Assembly (NCBI GenBank): GCA_037975125.1
Contig: CM075850.1
Span: 73,637,890 to 73,701,889 of the forward strand
From: Latrodectus hesperus
Lineage: Eukaryota > Arthropoda > Arachnida > Araneae > Theridiidae
DNA length: 64,000 nucleotides
Reading direction: 5' to 3'
The translations under genes were made by a program, and so were the position numbers. The notes beneath the pieces were generated by a model, which searched no databases, had not been told where the DNA came from, and saw nothing but the letters and a program-made list of their open reading frames with translations. Shown here one piece after another: positions 34,117 through 48,290 of this stretch (its first letter is position 1; each line of letters begins with the position of its first letter).

Positions 34117-37100
34117 CTAGTTGATATTGACTGGTACAGGATCATTTGGAATCATAGATGTGAAAAATGATGTTACACCTGATAAAATAATAGAAGGCAC
34201 TGATAAAGCATTCTGAACATTTGATTGAGCAGCTGGAACAGGCTGTGTGTCAGCTGGCACATTTTCATTTGCCTAAAATAGTGAAAATATTTAGAAATTA
34301 TATAATCATAGAAAATTAATAGTTACTGAATAATAAAAAAACAATTTATATAAAAATAATTATAAAATTGAAATATCTTGTGTTGTGTAATCTAATTATT
34401 TAATCACTTCTTCAATAATTTTCAAGTTTAAAAATATAATTCAATATAGACACTTTAAATATATTTAGCCTTTGTTTGTTAATAAAATTAGCATTTTCAA
34501 AAATTTAGACACCGTAATTGAGTAAATTAACTTAAGATTGTTAAAATTTTCTAATGCCACATTTGAATTCTTTTGAAAAATGAAAATTTTTTTTGCATTT
34601 AAATATATAATCACAAATGGGAATGACAAATTATATGAAAATTTAGAGTGCAAACAAAATTTAATAGAAGTTAGGAGAATAAATACTCACAAATTTAATG
34701 GAAAAATACTAGTTAATTAATTTTTAAATATAATTTATTTTGAATAACATTTAATATGAATAAAAAATTTTCAATTTTATTTTTATGCCAATATAAAGCG
34801 TTCACTTTTTAATGTTTTAATTGGAAACAATTTTATTCTTGATTGAATGATTTATAAAATTTTAATACCAAATTTATTTTATATGTCATTATCAAAAATT
34901 GGCATCAAATTATTGTAACTAAAGCAATATATTATTATTTTTAATATTATACAATAGTTTCATCATTTGTACTCTATATTTTATATAAATCTAATGGATA
35001 AAATAAATCTCACATAGTTTTAAAAGAAACATGATATTTTATAAGAAAATTTAAATGCCATAGAGTTTATAATAAAAATTAAACTGAGTATCAACAGTAC
35101 ATTTACTTTGGATTTCAAAAATATATTCTCACTATGTTATAATTATTGCACTCTTAAACTGCAGTTCTTCCACCCATATACTCAGTAACTAGAGCAAATT
35201 TATGATGTAATTAATATTTTGAAAAAAATAACATACACTAAGAACATGCATTAAAGTGCACAAAAAACTCATTGAACTGGTCTAATTTTTATAAGTAATG
35301 TTTTAGCTGACAAATTTTTAAATTTAAAAAAATATACATCATTTCAAAATTATTGTTAAGTAAAAAGCTATGTACACATTTTTAAATTATCAAATTATAC
35401 GATCCAGTACTTTAATACTGGTTTAAAGAAATTAAATATACAGTTCTATTTCATGTTCATTTTTTCACAAAGTATTTCGAAATCCTTCTTTAGATATTAA
35501 AAATATTCCCAATAATATTTATAAGTTTTTAATTGTATAGTAAAATCTTTTTATACATAAGATTTATTTAGATATTATATTTGCAAGAACTTATTTAACA
35601 CTATTTGCTTTTTGATAATCTAGAATACATATTGCTGATTATTGAAAATATGCTTAAAAACATTACTAAGATAGATTATAAAGTAAATACTAGCCAAGAT
35701 TAAGAAATTTTATCCTACAAGCAATGAAAATATAGTACTTTAATAGATAACTTACCACTTCTTCATTAGTAGCATTATCATTCTCCACTATGGGTTCTTG
35801 TGGAGCATTTTGTTCAGTTCTCTGCTGCTCATTGACAACTTGGTTATTTTGCCTCTGTCGATTAAATCTAGCAATCCTAAAAAAAGAAAAATTATGGCTA
35901 AAAACATCAGTTTATATGAAATTACACACAGTCTTTCATTCTATAACATGATCATTACAACTTTAGAGAGTGTCACTCATGATATATATTTTCATTTTAT
36001 ACACTGTGTTGGGAATTTAGTTAATCTGTAATAAAATAACAAGAAAAATAAATTCACAATTTATATTTATATTAATGGCAGCTAATTTTCTATATTAAAG
36101 CTACATAATTAGAAACACCAAGAAAAGATCGCACAATTTAGTATTGGTACCAAAGAATTTAAATTCTCCAGAAACGCTATCTTAAAAAAATTCTGCTTTC
36201 TGACTTTAATGCATGAATATATCTAAATGCAAAGTCTTTAATTTATTACTATCCATAGAAATTAATTAAAATTTCTTTAACAGCAATATTTGTATGAAAT
36301 TAATTGAAATTTGGCTTGTAAACATGTAAGACAAGGGTTTTAGAATCTCATTTGTTTACATTGAATTTTTATAAAACCAAGTTTCATCATAAAAAAGGAA
36401 AGCATTTCATTGGAAGATTATTAGATTAAATTTTTTTTTTACCCAACTATTCTTTCTTTAAAAAATACTATTAAAAAAATTATTTTGTATGCACTATATC
36501 TAAGAAACATGCAAAATGAAATTCATACTTAAAGCTTACACATTCTTGCTTATTTTTGTTTTATAGATTTTTAAAAAAAATCAGACAATGTAATCATTTT
36601 TTGCTTAAAATTTTTTTTAAAAATGCATTTTCTTTATTTTTCAGTGTAAGAAAGCATTCTTGTAGCTTTTTGGTTTTGCAGATGGTCACAGAACCATTTC
36701 TTTTCTTTTAGTTTCTGAAATGTAATTCAGATTTATTATTATCTTAACCATTTAATCATCCAACATATTTCACATACAAATTACATCAAGACCACATTCA
36801 GAAAGCCTCAAAATGGAGTAAAGAAAGTGACTAGTTTCTTTATTGAATGTCATGGAGTAATTCTTCACTCAAATTGTGAGGTAAATAAATGTTTCTCAAA
36901 TTATGGTGGTAATACTGGCAACAAGTCGAAATGGTCTAGATATTGTTTTTTCTACATCATTTCAAGCATGAATACTACTTTCAAAAGTAACTTTTAATAG
37001 TCACATATAAATTCATATTTTGATGCATCTTCAGCAAGATTGAATTAAATTAGGCAAGAAAAATTCCAAGCAAATTGTTTAAAAAAAATCAATTTTTAAC

Positions 37101-40100
37101 ATAGCAGTGTCATTAGTTATCTAAAATGTGAAGGATTAACAATTCTCCAATAAAAACGTTGCATCAAGTTTTTTAACTACAAAATAAAATAAACATAAAA
37201 TTACAAAAAAATAAGTGCAAATAAAAGAAACATAAAAATACATTTGTAAGGAAGATTTTTTTTTTTTTTACTTTGTAAATGGGAATTAAAATTATCATTG
37301 CATCCATGTAACATGTTAAAGACTAGTTTGTAAAATCATGAGTGTTAGTAAATTAGAGGTTGTAAAAATGAGCACCTACAGTATAAACTTTTTTAAATTT
37401 ATTGCCAAGAGAATTTTAAAAATATATTAAAAAATTTCCAATATTGAATGTGAATTTTATATTTCTTGTTTCACTACTTTAATAGTAATTTCCATACATT
37501 ACAATCAAATTAATAGTGAAACAAATATTGTATAATCCTGCCTTCACTTGATTGAAATATTTGAATGGCATGAAAGGTATTAATGATTTATATTAAGAAT
37601 AATACTAACATATTAAGCTTTTCCCACATGGTAAGTATTTGCCATTTCATGGTCACTTTGTATACAACTTATTTGATAAAAAGCTTATAAAAACTATTAC
37701 GAGAAAACAAATACAAGATGACGAGAAGAGTATAGATGGAAAAGTTGCGATTTTAATGTTGCTAAATATACTTTTCAAATTATATTTATGAAACTAAAAA
37801 TAAAAAATCTATGATAAAAATATTTGCCTAAAAAAATCACTTTGAGTTTTCTTATTCATTAAACATTATTTGGAAAATAATTCATTTATATTTCTATATA
37901 CATGTATCTATAAACATAAATATTAAACTTTTAATAATGGGGATATGTAAAAATAGAATATTTCAATACAGTAAAATTATAATTAATGCTTAACATATTT
38001 ACAATAGAATTTACAAAAAAAAAATATATATATATATAAAATATGAGGAGCTTGCAAATACATTTATTAATCAGTGTTAAATTTGCTGTATTTCTCTTGA
38101 ATGAAAACATTAATTTTACAATTCTATGTGTAGTTGATAAAGGATTGTTTCAGTTTTATTTTATATTAATGCCAAACAATAAATCTAATTCATTTTGTGA
38201 TTTCATAAAATATAAGTATTCATATTTTAGACTGACATGTCATGCTAAGTTAATGCTGCAATATAAAACGACAGAAAAATTTAAACCATACTAATCAGTA
38301 AAAAACTTTTTAATTTGGCATTCTTCTATTTTAATAAAAGTAATTTTATAATGAAGCTTTAAGAAAGGTTCTGGGTGGTTAAGTTTTCTTCCCACATACA
38401 TAATACATTTATACAAAATAATTATACATAGTAAAAAGTTTGAAATAGTATCATGAAAAAATCTGAATTGATATAACTTAAGCATGGCAAATATTAAAAC
38501 ACCTAAATTAGGAATTAGACTTTAAAATACTATTAAACGCTACTTACAAAGTTAATATAAAAATTAGTCCACACACTGCTACAACACGCGAAAGAGAGGA
38601 GTAGAAAATCAATATTGAAAGAAATATAGTAATTCTGCTGAAGGCATACAAAAAATCAACAACATCCCATCTTTCTCCATCCTGTCTAGCTTCAGCATTT
38701 TGAATGACATTTTGCTGAGGCACTGCTGCTGGTGCAGATTGCTGCACAGATGTTACAGTTGTAGGCACTTGCCCATAAGGAACATTTCCATTATATCTGA
38801 AAATGTTTATAATATAAACAATACACTCTAAGTGCTATGCACAAATAGAAAAAACAGAAGATCAATACTTATTTATACAAAATTTTAATCTTAAAATTTA
38901 TAAATTCTAAAATGGCATGAAGTAATTTAAAACAATTTTAATTATTTATTCACATGTAAAATAAAGTCTAACTTTTATAAACATAAATTTCAATATTTAC
39001 TTACTGTGACAAATACTGAGTCATGAAATGAGTATACATTTGTTGCATTGCCAAATACTGATGAACAGCATCAGAAGGTGTACCAACAGGGAATACTGAT
39101 GAGGCACTGTAAGTTCAAAAATTTTAACATTAGTAACTTCATAACATTCTTTTACAATAATTTAAATTAATCCATTCATGTTTGTTACTGATATCAATGC
39201 TTCCAAACTATCTTTCACCTACTATTATTAGAAATAAAAAATTATAATTTCACTTTACAATTATATGAAAATATCAAATTTGTAGAGAAATTTTTTTAAG
39301 GCTTGAAAGCTCGATTCTTTCAAAGTATAACTTTCAATGAAAAATTCAGAAAGAATGTTAATTTTTCAACACTATACATAAATTTTATATAAATTATAAA
39401 AAATTTTAACCCGAAAAGATTAAAATAATTTTAAACAATGAAAATGTTATCAATATCAGACTGATGATTAAAATAATGATTCTGTTTGAAAACACAACCG
39501 TTTATGGGAAATGAAATTTCATTACACACAAATCTTTAAAACAAGAAGTCCTGACCTAAAATGCATTCTAACATGTTACTACTTGAAATGACATGTGACA
39601 TTTTTTAATGATGCACTTAAAGAGAAAACTTCGATTATAAAAAAATTGAATAATTATTGGAAATAATATAAAAATACCCAACAAATGCAGGAGGAGGTTG
39701 CAAATTCTGATTCACTTGAGCATAAATACTATTAGGATTTAGAGGAGGTACTGTAGGAGGTGCTGCATTTGAAGGAACTGTTTTCTAAGAAAATAAAGGA
39801 ACTTTTAATGACATTATAAAATAAAATAAAAAAATGTATTATTTAAGATAGATTAAAATAAGCTTCTTGTAAGATTGCTGTGATTAATATTCAACACATT
39901 AATTACAGTAACTTGAAAATATTTTTTAAATACTCTCAATATCATTTCATTAACATATTTTTTATAATTACATTATTTTAAGTATACTGTAATTAATGTA
40001 TATATGTTAAACAAAGCACTTGAAATTTGAGTAGAATACATAATTCACACACACCATAAGGGATTAAAAATATTTATATAATATGTACTCCCAATCTCTT

Positions 40101-42615
40101 CAAATTGCATGAAAAACAGTTAATTTTCACCATCATAGAAGTTAAAAAAATTTAAGTTTAGAGTAGTAACATACAATAGTCTAGAGCAGGCTAAAGTTCA
40201 TAAAAATTAATAGCAACCTGAATTTATCCATAAATATCTTACTTCAGGCTTTCCATCTGAAGAACATACATTTTAGCAACAAAAAATTAAGTTAATAAAA
40301 ATTAGAAGTCACAGCTTTTTAAATAACATTACAGCTTTAGACATTTAATTTCTGTGACATTTGCAATCTATTACTATCATTGAAGACAATTTTATCCATT
40401 ATTGATTATTTTACATCAAATTAACACTAAATGATATAGGAAAAATTTCATAAGAAATTTGACTCTTCAAAGTTAATGTACAAAGAAATTTTAAGAATTG
40501 GAGTGAATTATCATGTAAACTATAAATCTGATTCCAATTTTATTGATGTTCAAAAGAAAGTGTGTTTATTTTCTTTCAGTTTATGTAATTAGTTCCAAAT
40601 ATCTATATGCAAAAACAATATGCACCCATATATCTTTTGATATATGATGTAATAGTAATAAAGTAATATTTATGTGATGAATAATGTATAAACTGATAGA
40701 TTATATATATATAAATTACCTTCTAAACTAATTTTTTATTAAGTTTGCATTTTTGAATGTAGTTAAAAACTTATTGAAAGTTATACAATCAGTTTTAAAA
40801 CATGAACTAATAAATAATTAAGCACTAACAGACAAAGCTGCAATTTTTAGACTAAAATTTTTGAACTAAATCTATGGTAAGTCAAAACTTTGATCATATA
40901 TTTTATAAAAATAAACTATATATGTATATATATAAGTACTGGAACATAAGTTAGAAAAAGGTGTATCATTTACAAGGACATGCTCTTTTCATAATTTAAG
41001 AATTTTGCTCTTTTACACTTAAAATGATCATTGTCAGTTTACAAATGTCTCTAAATAAAATACTCAAATATTTTAAACAATCCAGTTAATTGAAAAAATT
41101 CAATTTAATATCCAAAGTAATTAGTAATTTAAAAAATTACTTACTTCTTTATTTGAAAAGGATTTATTAGAGGATGGAGCAGAAGGTAGAGGACACACAA
41201 GATGAATAATGTGAAGATCTTGGTTCTAAAAATAACCAAAGAATGTATTAAATTTTTAATGATTAATCTCCTAAAAAAGAATAGTAGTATAGAAGAATTT
41301 AACTAACTGGAATTAAAATAGATCTCAATGGTAGATGATCAGGTAACAATTTTCCTCCATGAATTAACTTCTGATGTTCTCTTGCCTAAAAATACAGCAA
41401 TTTTAATTTAATGTATCACTTTTGCCAATATTAAGCTTTAACTACACATAATACATTTCACTTTAATTTTTTTGATCCACTTTAATACTAAAAGCAATAT
41501 TAAGATTTTAGTAAGTCTTGATGTTCAAAAGATGCACTAAACATGATCAGAAATTAGTTGCTAAGTTATTCGGCAAAACAATGAAACTGACAATATTTCA
41601 GTACAATTCATTGAAATTTTAAAAACTATGTTACTATCAATATAATGCTATTGCACATTAGTCAAGCCCTAGCAAATAGCACTGCACATCTTACTTTTAA
41701 AGAATAATGTCATTATTCAGAGTTTGATCACCATTGGCTATAGAATAAAGCTTTTAGTTTTATTTAAGTAAAATTTTTAAATTCTTTTCCACATGAAACT
41801 TACATTTATCTACATTGTTACAATTTGCACATTTAGTTGCTACATTAATTTAAGGTCTAGATGATGAAAGCTCTGATATAAATGTATTATTTTATTAGAC
41901 TTAGGTTGTTAACATTCACTTTTTGCACACAAGAGCAGATTCAATCATGATTTACAATATAAAATGAAGCTCGTACAAATATAAGCAAGCAAAGAATAAT
42001 TAGTATGATAAAAATTAATTTTAAATTATTATATAAATTAAATTATCATAAGAGAAAATAATTACATAAGAGAAAAGGACTTCAAATAGTTTTTATACTA
42101 CTTAAAAATGATGAATATGTTTACACTTTAAAGTAATACATAATGTTTAATAAGTCTAGTATTTTCTTTTAATACAAAATTTGAAAAAATATTCTTTATA
42201 ACTATCATGAAATATAATTTTATCTTAAATTGATTCATTACAACTTCAACTATTTTAACTCCAAAAAATGTAAGATTTTTTTATCAATAAGCATTTTGAA
42301 TAAACTAAGACATTAGAATACACAACTGAAAGTTAAGAAATATATTTAAGACAAGATTATAATATTTAATGATTTCATGGCAGAAAAGTTACTAAAAAAA
42401 TAATTTTCGTACTTTCATATAGAAAGAGTAAGAAAAATGATAAACAAGCTCATCAAATAAAGTTTATAATAGTTAAATATCAATCTTACTGGCTTTGTTG
42501 GATACGATGCAGCAATTTTATCTTTGACTTGTGCGATTGTCCACGATAAATCACAGGTTAACTTAAAATCCTCCACATTTTGAGCTGCTGATTTTATAAT
42601 CAACTGCACAGACAT
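34117..42615 (-). CDS. HERPUD: HERPUD-type ER membrane ubiquitin-like protein, complete, 8 coding exons
   Basis: Homologue of HERPUD1/2 (Herp), an ER membrane protein induced by ER stress that supports ER-associated degradation with the HRD1 ligase. Coding exons in transcript order: 42615-42490, 41385-41308, 41225-41145, 39784-39678, 39106-39005, 38796-38548, 35876-35756, 34272-34117. All junctions are GT-AG, the phases agree and the total is 1,020 bp (339 residues plus TAG). Residues ~3-80 are the ubiquitin-like domain (MSVQLIIKSAAQ..., KLIHGGKLLPDHL, HIIHLVCPLP). Then comes a Pro/Gln/Asn-rich linker. RWDVVDFLYAFSR leads into a membrane hairpin (~214-251, ITIFLSILIFYSSLSR and on). A polar segment and the conserved tail VTSFFTSMIPND follow. 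It is somewhat shorter than human HERPUD1/2 (about 390-405), mainly in the linkers. I cannot say whether it is nearer paralogue 1 or 2. Confidence 0.92.
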
Positions 42616-42628
42616 TTTTAAATCTGAA

Positions 42629-42944
42629 TCTAAAAAATTATAAAAAATCATTAATTTAATGAATTAATAATTTGCAAAAAATTCTAAAATTAAACAAAAT
42701 ACAACAAGTTTTTATAATAAAAATTTTGATTTGGATTTGCCAAAATAAAATGTAGTAATAATAAATAAAACAGGAAAACAATTTTATAATTTCCAGTTAT
42801 ATTTTAGATACCATTTAGCATATCTGCATGATTGCAAAGTAAAATAACATAGGAGGATTAAGGGTGTCAACCCAAAACATTTTAAATTTGAACTTCGGCG
42901 ACACAGAGGTCAGAAGAAAAAAATTTGAAAAAAATGCACTTACT
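42629..42944 (-). other. HERPUD 5'-UTR intron (predicted)
   Basis: A strong donor (CTAAA|GTAAGT, exon ending at 42944) and an acceptor (TTTTTTAG|ATTCAG, exon starting at 42629) lie upstream of the start codon. An untranslated first exon from roughly 43130 to 42944 would then join 14 bp before the ATG. Prediction from splice consensus only. Confidence 0.5.
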
Positions 42945-43079
42945 TTAGCACTGAATTAATAAATTATTTCAAGAAATTTAACTTTATTTAATTCTGCTAC
43001 TTTAAGCATATAAACAAAACAAAGAATTCTCGATGTTTATTTTAAACACAGATGTCGCACTTTCACTAGACTTCGCTGA

Positions 43080-43205
43080 GCCAAGAAACGCAAATATTAC
43101 ACGAGCCGATACTTCACACTAATAATCTACGGCGCTGCAAGCTGTTTGAAGCGTTTTTTCTCGAGCTTTCGTAACTTGTTCTATTTGGCGTACGCTCATT
43201 GGTCT
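43080..43205 (-). promoter_or_regulatory. Probable HERPUD promoter with CCAAT and ERSE-like box
   Basis: A CpG-richer stretch next to the predicted first exon. On the minus strand CCAAT-N9-CCAAA lies at 43184-43202. The ER-stress element is CCAAT-N9-CCACG, so spacing and first half fit but the second half matches in only three of five bases. Transcription start is not defined. Confidence 0.4.
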
Positions 43206-43730
43206 GATTGTTGCAGCGTTTTGATATCACATGATATGTCAAATCGTGATTTGTTCTTTTTGGTTTCGGTCTTGCGATTTCGAAAGAGATCAGTTCCTAT
43301 TAGCTTTTTATTCAAATGTCAGCTTTTCTCCGGTTATGAGGTGTAGACATCTTTGATGACAATAATGTCGTGACTCTTGACATTCGAATCTACCGGAGAT
43401 GAATGCATCTCTAGAAATAATTTTTTTCTATTAAATTTCTATATATTGTATTCATGCACGTTGCCTACAAAGTTTAGAAAACGAATGCATTTAAAGAAAA
43501 GGATGGCCTCATTCGATATTGAAAGGATCCAATTGCATAAAATGCAGGGCACTATGTCCTGTAAGGAATAAGAACGCTGCATGAATTACAAAAAAAATTC
43601 AACAAAAAGGTCTTTTCAGATTTTATCGGGGATGTTTCAAGCATCATTAAATTTCTTGTTAAAAATACACACGCACGCACAATTGCAACACTATTTTCCC
43701 TCTGAATTCCCACCTATGCAATGGATAACG

Positions 43731-43795
<65 letters not shown>

Positions 43796-45089
43796 AAACA
43801 ATACATGCAATCGTTGATGTAAAAAACAAAAAATTTAATTTAAGTGTAAATTCTAGTTATAGTTTTTATTTAGATTTATATTTAAAAAGTGGTCATTTTG
43901 TTTCCATGCATTCGGAAATTTAGTAAAACAAAAATACGATGGTTAAGAAGGAATTTAGGTAATTTGATCCGTAAATAATTTGCATCATTTTTTACGTGTT
44001 GAATAATCTCTGCTTATGTGTAATGTCCTCAAGGCTAAATTATTTTTTTGTATACACATCTGTCCATTCAAAGGAAGTAATAAAAGTGTTAAGTAAGATT
44101 CTGAAAGTAAATGACAACAAACGACGTTATATTTATAGATAATTGTCCTTTTCAATGAATGCATTGTGCATTTTTTTTTCAGATTATTTGGATCATGGCA
44201 GTGCCATCAAATGTCTAGAAGTTGACGAGATAAATTGAAGAATCTATTAAATAAATTTGTTTTGTAAATATGTGATTATATCAGGCAATGGTTTTTCCTT
44301 TTAATAACACACATATTTTAAGTATCAACAAGAACAAAATTACAACAATTTAGCTAGAAACTCACTAGCTTAAATTTAGCCTCTTTAAAATATAGGAAGA
44401 TATAAGTAACTTGAAAACTAGGTAGCTGAGATTAGTAGAAATGTTATCATGTAAACAGCCAACTTCCGTTTCCATGTTTTCATTAATTGTTTATCGTGAA
44501 ATAAGCAATGACACTTTATACAAGCAATTGTAATCTTTATTACAATTAGAAAGCACGCTGTTTTTTTAACAATATGATTTAAAACTTGAATAATTTCTTT
44601 CACTGTTCTCATCATATCTTCGAAATTATTGCCAAGTTTTCAGCAATTAAATCTTCCACAATCTCTATTAATCAATCACTTTTATGTGACACGTGATTAT
44701 CTGTGATTAATTAAAAAGAAAAGTGATTGATCTGTGTGATCAATTACTTATCTGTGTTTTGTGGGGTGCTCGATAAAAATATGTCAGCATCTCCAATGAA
44801 AATTTGAAATTTGATAAAGATTCAGGAGTACCATGAAATTTTTGTGTAAACACCAGAATACCACTTGACATACACTCGTGTCCATAAATTAAAGATAATG
44901 CAAGTTTAGGCAAAGAAAGAGACAGAAGCAAAACAAACGTGACTTATTTGTAAAGTCTATTAAACAAAAGGTAAAGAGCAAATAAGATGCTATATGTTTG
45001 ACATTTTTAATAAAAATTACAATTCTTTCTCCCAGGAGCAAATTTTAAAAAAGAACCTATTTACAAAAATTAATATAGCATGGTATGAT
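43206..45089. other. Intergenic, nothing recognised
   Basis: AT-rich. It includes a TA microsatellite (listed separately). Open stretches at 43377-43571 and 43581-43817 are not supported by any motif. Confidence 0.35.
43732..43793. repeat. (TA)n microsatellite
   Basis: About 31 TA units without interruption. Confidence 0.95.
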
Positions 45090-46117
45090 GGTTAGTGCAT
45101 AGTATGCCTCCCATACGATGTAATACCGTACAACGCATGGGCATGGTGGGTATCAAATTATTGATCTGGTCTTGGGGAATATTACACCACTCATCAAGCC
45201 ATGCTCTCCGAAGTTCCTGTAGACATTTGGGAAGGGGTTGATGGCCTGCAATTCACTGGCCAAGCATGTCCTACACATGTTCTATTAGATTCAAGTCCGG
45301 TGAGTATGCTGGCTAATCCATACGGGTGATATCCTGCGATTGAAGGTATTCGTGTACAATGTTTGCATGGTGAGGACTGGCGTTATCATCCATAAACAGA
45401 AATTCTGAACCCATGGCATTTCGAATCAAACATACATGTTGTTCCAGAATGGCATCCCAATAGATGTGGCCTGTCATGGTTACATTCTAAACATGACGGA
45501 TAATTCTGGAACCCAGAATAATTCTTCCCCAAACGAGCAATCCTGCACCACTGTAACGGTGTCGTTCAATGGTGTTCTCTTGGTGGTGACGGGTACTTAG
45601 CCCTCTCCATATGAAAGTCCGGCGAGAATTAGACTGAAAGCTAAACCTGGACTCGTCAGAAAACATCACACCAGACCACTATTGCGGTGTCCACAATGCA
45701 TGTTCTCTACTTCAGGCTAACCGCAGGCGACAATGAGTTGCTGTAAGTGGAACACAACTAACAGGCCTACTAGCATATAGACCAATGTGCCTTAAACGTC
45801 TGTACACATTCTGTCTTGAAATTGTCATACCAGTAGCTGAAGAATGACTGACAAGACAAGTCTGATGCTGTGCTCTGTCTGCTTCTTTTGACAGCAGCTG
45901 CCAAATACCGGTCCTCATTCTGCGTTGTAACTCGGGGGCGACTTGTGCTGTAACGTCTACTCACATTGGCATCATCTTGAAACCGGTGCTAAAATCTGGA
46001 GATGACACTCTAGGCGATTCTAAGTTCCTCAGATACTTCTAACTGAGTACGTTTACATTCCAGATAGCCGAAAATTCTACCGTGTAAAGCAACATCCAAA
46101 TGCTTCCTTTGTGCCAT
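45090..46117 (-). pseudogene. Tc1-type transposase, broken
   Basis: DD34E cut-and-paste transposase of the Tc1 group. It starts MAQRKHLDVALHGRIFGYLE at 46117 (first helix-turn-helix). Then come RRYSTSRPRVTTQNEDRYLA and a second DNA-binding segment (VYRRLRHIGLYA), catalytic Asp in MFSDESRFSF, a GAGLLVWGRI block, second Asp in FLFMDDNASPH, and Glu in PAYSPDLNLIEH. The pieces lie in at least three frames, with stops near 46010, 45700-45770, 45480 and in the last third. No terminal inverted repeat could be found at either side. The order and catalytic residues are otherwise conserved, so decay is moderate. Confidence 0.88.
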
Positions 46118-48068
46118 AATTATGCGGTTATTGCACTGAAAAGCTTTCAAAGTGCCTGTGAACAATTTTACTTCTTTGCAACCATTCCTTATATACCCAT
46201 CTCTTACACTCTCGTTATTGTGACGTATTATCGTCATCTGGTGGTTTCTTGTTATTTACATATTATTCTTCAAGATGTCTGTGATAATTCTACACGTATG
46301 AGATTTTTATTTTAGAGTTCAATTTCTGTGTCATTCTGAATTATCCTTAATTTAAGGATATGATTGTATATTTTAGGGCCTAATCTCATTGAATAACATT
46401 TATAAGAATGTTTTTTTGCTTTATAGATGGTTCTCGTGCAGATCGTTTTGCGTTGGTATATTGTAGCGAATCTACTCACTCAAACAAGTTCAAGAAAAAT
46501 CCTTAATAACCAATAAAGTAAAGTAATTTTAAAATCATTGATTTCGGTATAACGGACACATTTTAACGAATTAATATTGTTATTGCCAGGAAAAATTTAA
46601 ATAATAGATCCCTGTGGATTTTTAGAGTTGCAAGAAAAACATTTAAAATTTTGCTAATAGGACCGTACTAAATAATTTTTATATGGATTTTAAACAAGTC
46701 CTCATTTTGTTATCAAATATTTTTGATAATTTAGTATTTTTTCTTTTTTATGATTCATTTTCCCTAATCGATCTAATTTCTTGTTTTGATTAATTTGCAT
46801 GAACAGATACACTGCTACAGAAGATGTGCACGTTGAAAGTTTATAATTTCAGAAAGTTCTACGTTAATAGTCTATAATTTCTTGCATTTATAGTCTGGAT
46901 AATTCTTTGTATAAGTTATGTATAGACACAGATGTTGGATATAAAATTCTTGAAATAATAGAGGAACCTTGGAAAGATTATCTAGAAACATTCCAATTAG
47001 ATATATAGTGCTTTTTTAACAAGGCAAAACATCATAAAACAATTAAATTATGTTACCTCAAAGTTCTAAAAGATAAATTATTTTATTTATCTTTGTAAAA
47101 TATTTAATATGTGTAATTAGTAGTAAGGAAACCATTCTAATTTATAAATTGAAAATAAGTGCTTAATAAAATATTAACAAATGTTTAATAAAATAAAAGC
47201 TATAACTAGTTGAATAAATTATGCTTCTTGATCTTCTACGAGTGTAAAAAAATTTATCTGATTAGTTCACATTAAAAGTTTCCTTAAAGAATTCATGGTT
47301 GCCCCAGGTAAAACGTAAAATGAAATAATTTCGTGACATTTCATGGCATAGAAACACAATATTTCAAAATTATAAGATCACTCAAATTATCGCATTTATT
47401 TTATTATTACAACGAATCATTTTATAAGACTGAAACAGTTAAAATAATTTATTAGATGAAAAATAACTCAGTTAGTTTCACACAGTAAATGATTGTTTTT
47501 GAACTCTTGGTATTACAGAGTTCAAACTAACCTACTTTTTTTTTTTTTACAAAAATTAGTTTAAGTTCTTAAAATTATTTTACTTTTTTTTAAATCGTGT
47601 ATAAAATATAATTCAGTCTAAGAAAAAGGAAGACAATGATATCATAAAGAAAACTAGAATTTAATTCGCTTTCATTAGGAAATTCACAATGCCACGTTGA
47701 GAAAAGTTGACTGACTTAAAAGTTTGAAACTTTTAATTTTATAAATCTTCTTGAAAATCAGAACAAAAAATAAATATTATCCTTAAGAGTTTCAAAATTG
47801 CTTTTCATAAATACTTAGATGAAAGGGAAAATATAAAATGTTTAGGTGAAAGAGAGAAAATTATCAGGTTACGATTATAGACAAATTTTCAAGCTTGCTC
47901 CGAAACAGAATTTGTGTCCTCGTTAAATTACATAACGAACAATGTAGGTACCTCATATACAACAGTCTATATACCTTACGATGAAATTCAAATGTAGCTG
48001 TTTTGAATTTACAAAGAAAACTAAGATTATTAAAGAATCATAAAATATTGAAGCTGGTGTGGTCAAGG
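46118..48068. other. AT-rich intergenic, nothing recognised
   Basis: The part next to 46117 may include the 5' end of the decayed Tc1 element. Otherwise I see no gene or repeat. Confidence 0.35.
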
Positions 48069-48290
48069 AAAGGTCATGACTTGGGATGTTATATGAAAAA
48101 ATACTATTTTTTCAGATGAAACAAAAATCAATTTAGATGACTTGAATATTTATTATTTATGTAATTTGCGAGTATATAGATTCTAGAGGTTTCTTTAGTT
48201 GACCGGTAATAGGCTGGTAGTTCTACAATGGTATGGGGAGATTTTTTTACATGAGGGGAAGCATAACTTGTAAAACGAGATCCTGAAAAA
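48069..48290 (+). pseudogene. mariner/Tc3-like transposase fragment
   Basis: Plus-strand pieces read MTWDVI-stop-KNTIFSDETKINLDDLNIYYLC and, after a frame change, AGSSTMVWGDFFT. These match the block around the first catalytic Asp (W-x-x-ViFSDEtkinLDg) and the following GGgS-MVWGaff block of Tc3/mariner transposases. Internal stops make it a fossil. Flanking domains are not recognisable. Confidence 0.6.

Noticed and set aside
35798..36031. 77-codon plus-strand open frame
   Set aside because: Antisense to HERPUD coding exon 7 and its intron; no motif.
42415..42651. A 78-residue minus-strand protein at the HERPUD first coding exon
   Set aside because: Only the 42 codons from the second methionine to the donor at 42490 are real; the rest reads into the intron and into the 5' UTR.
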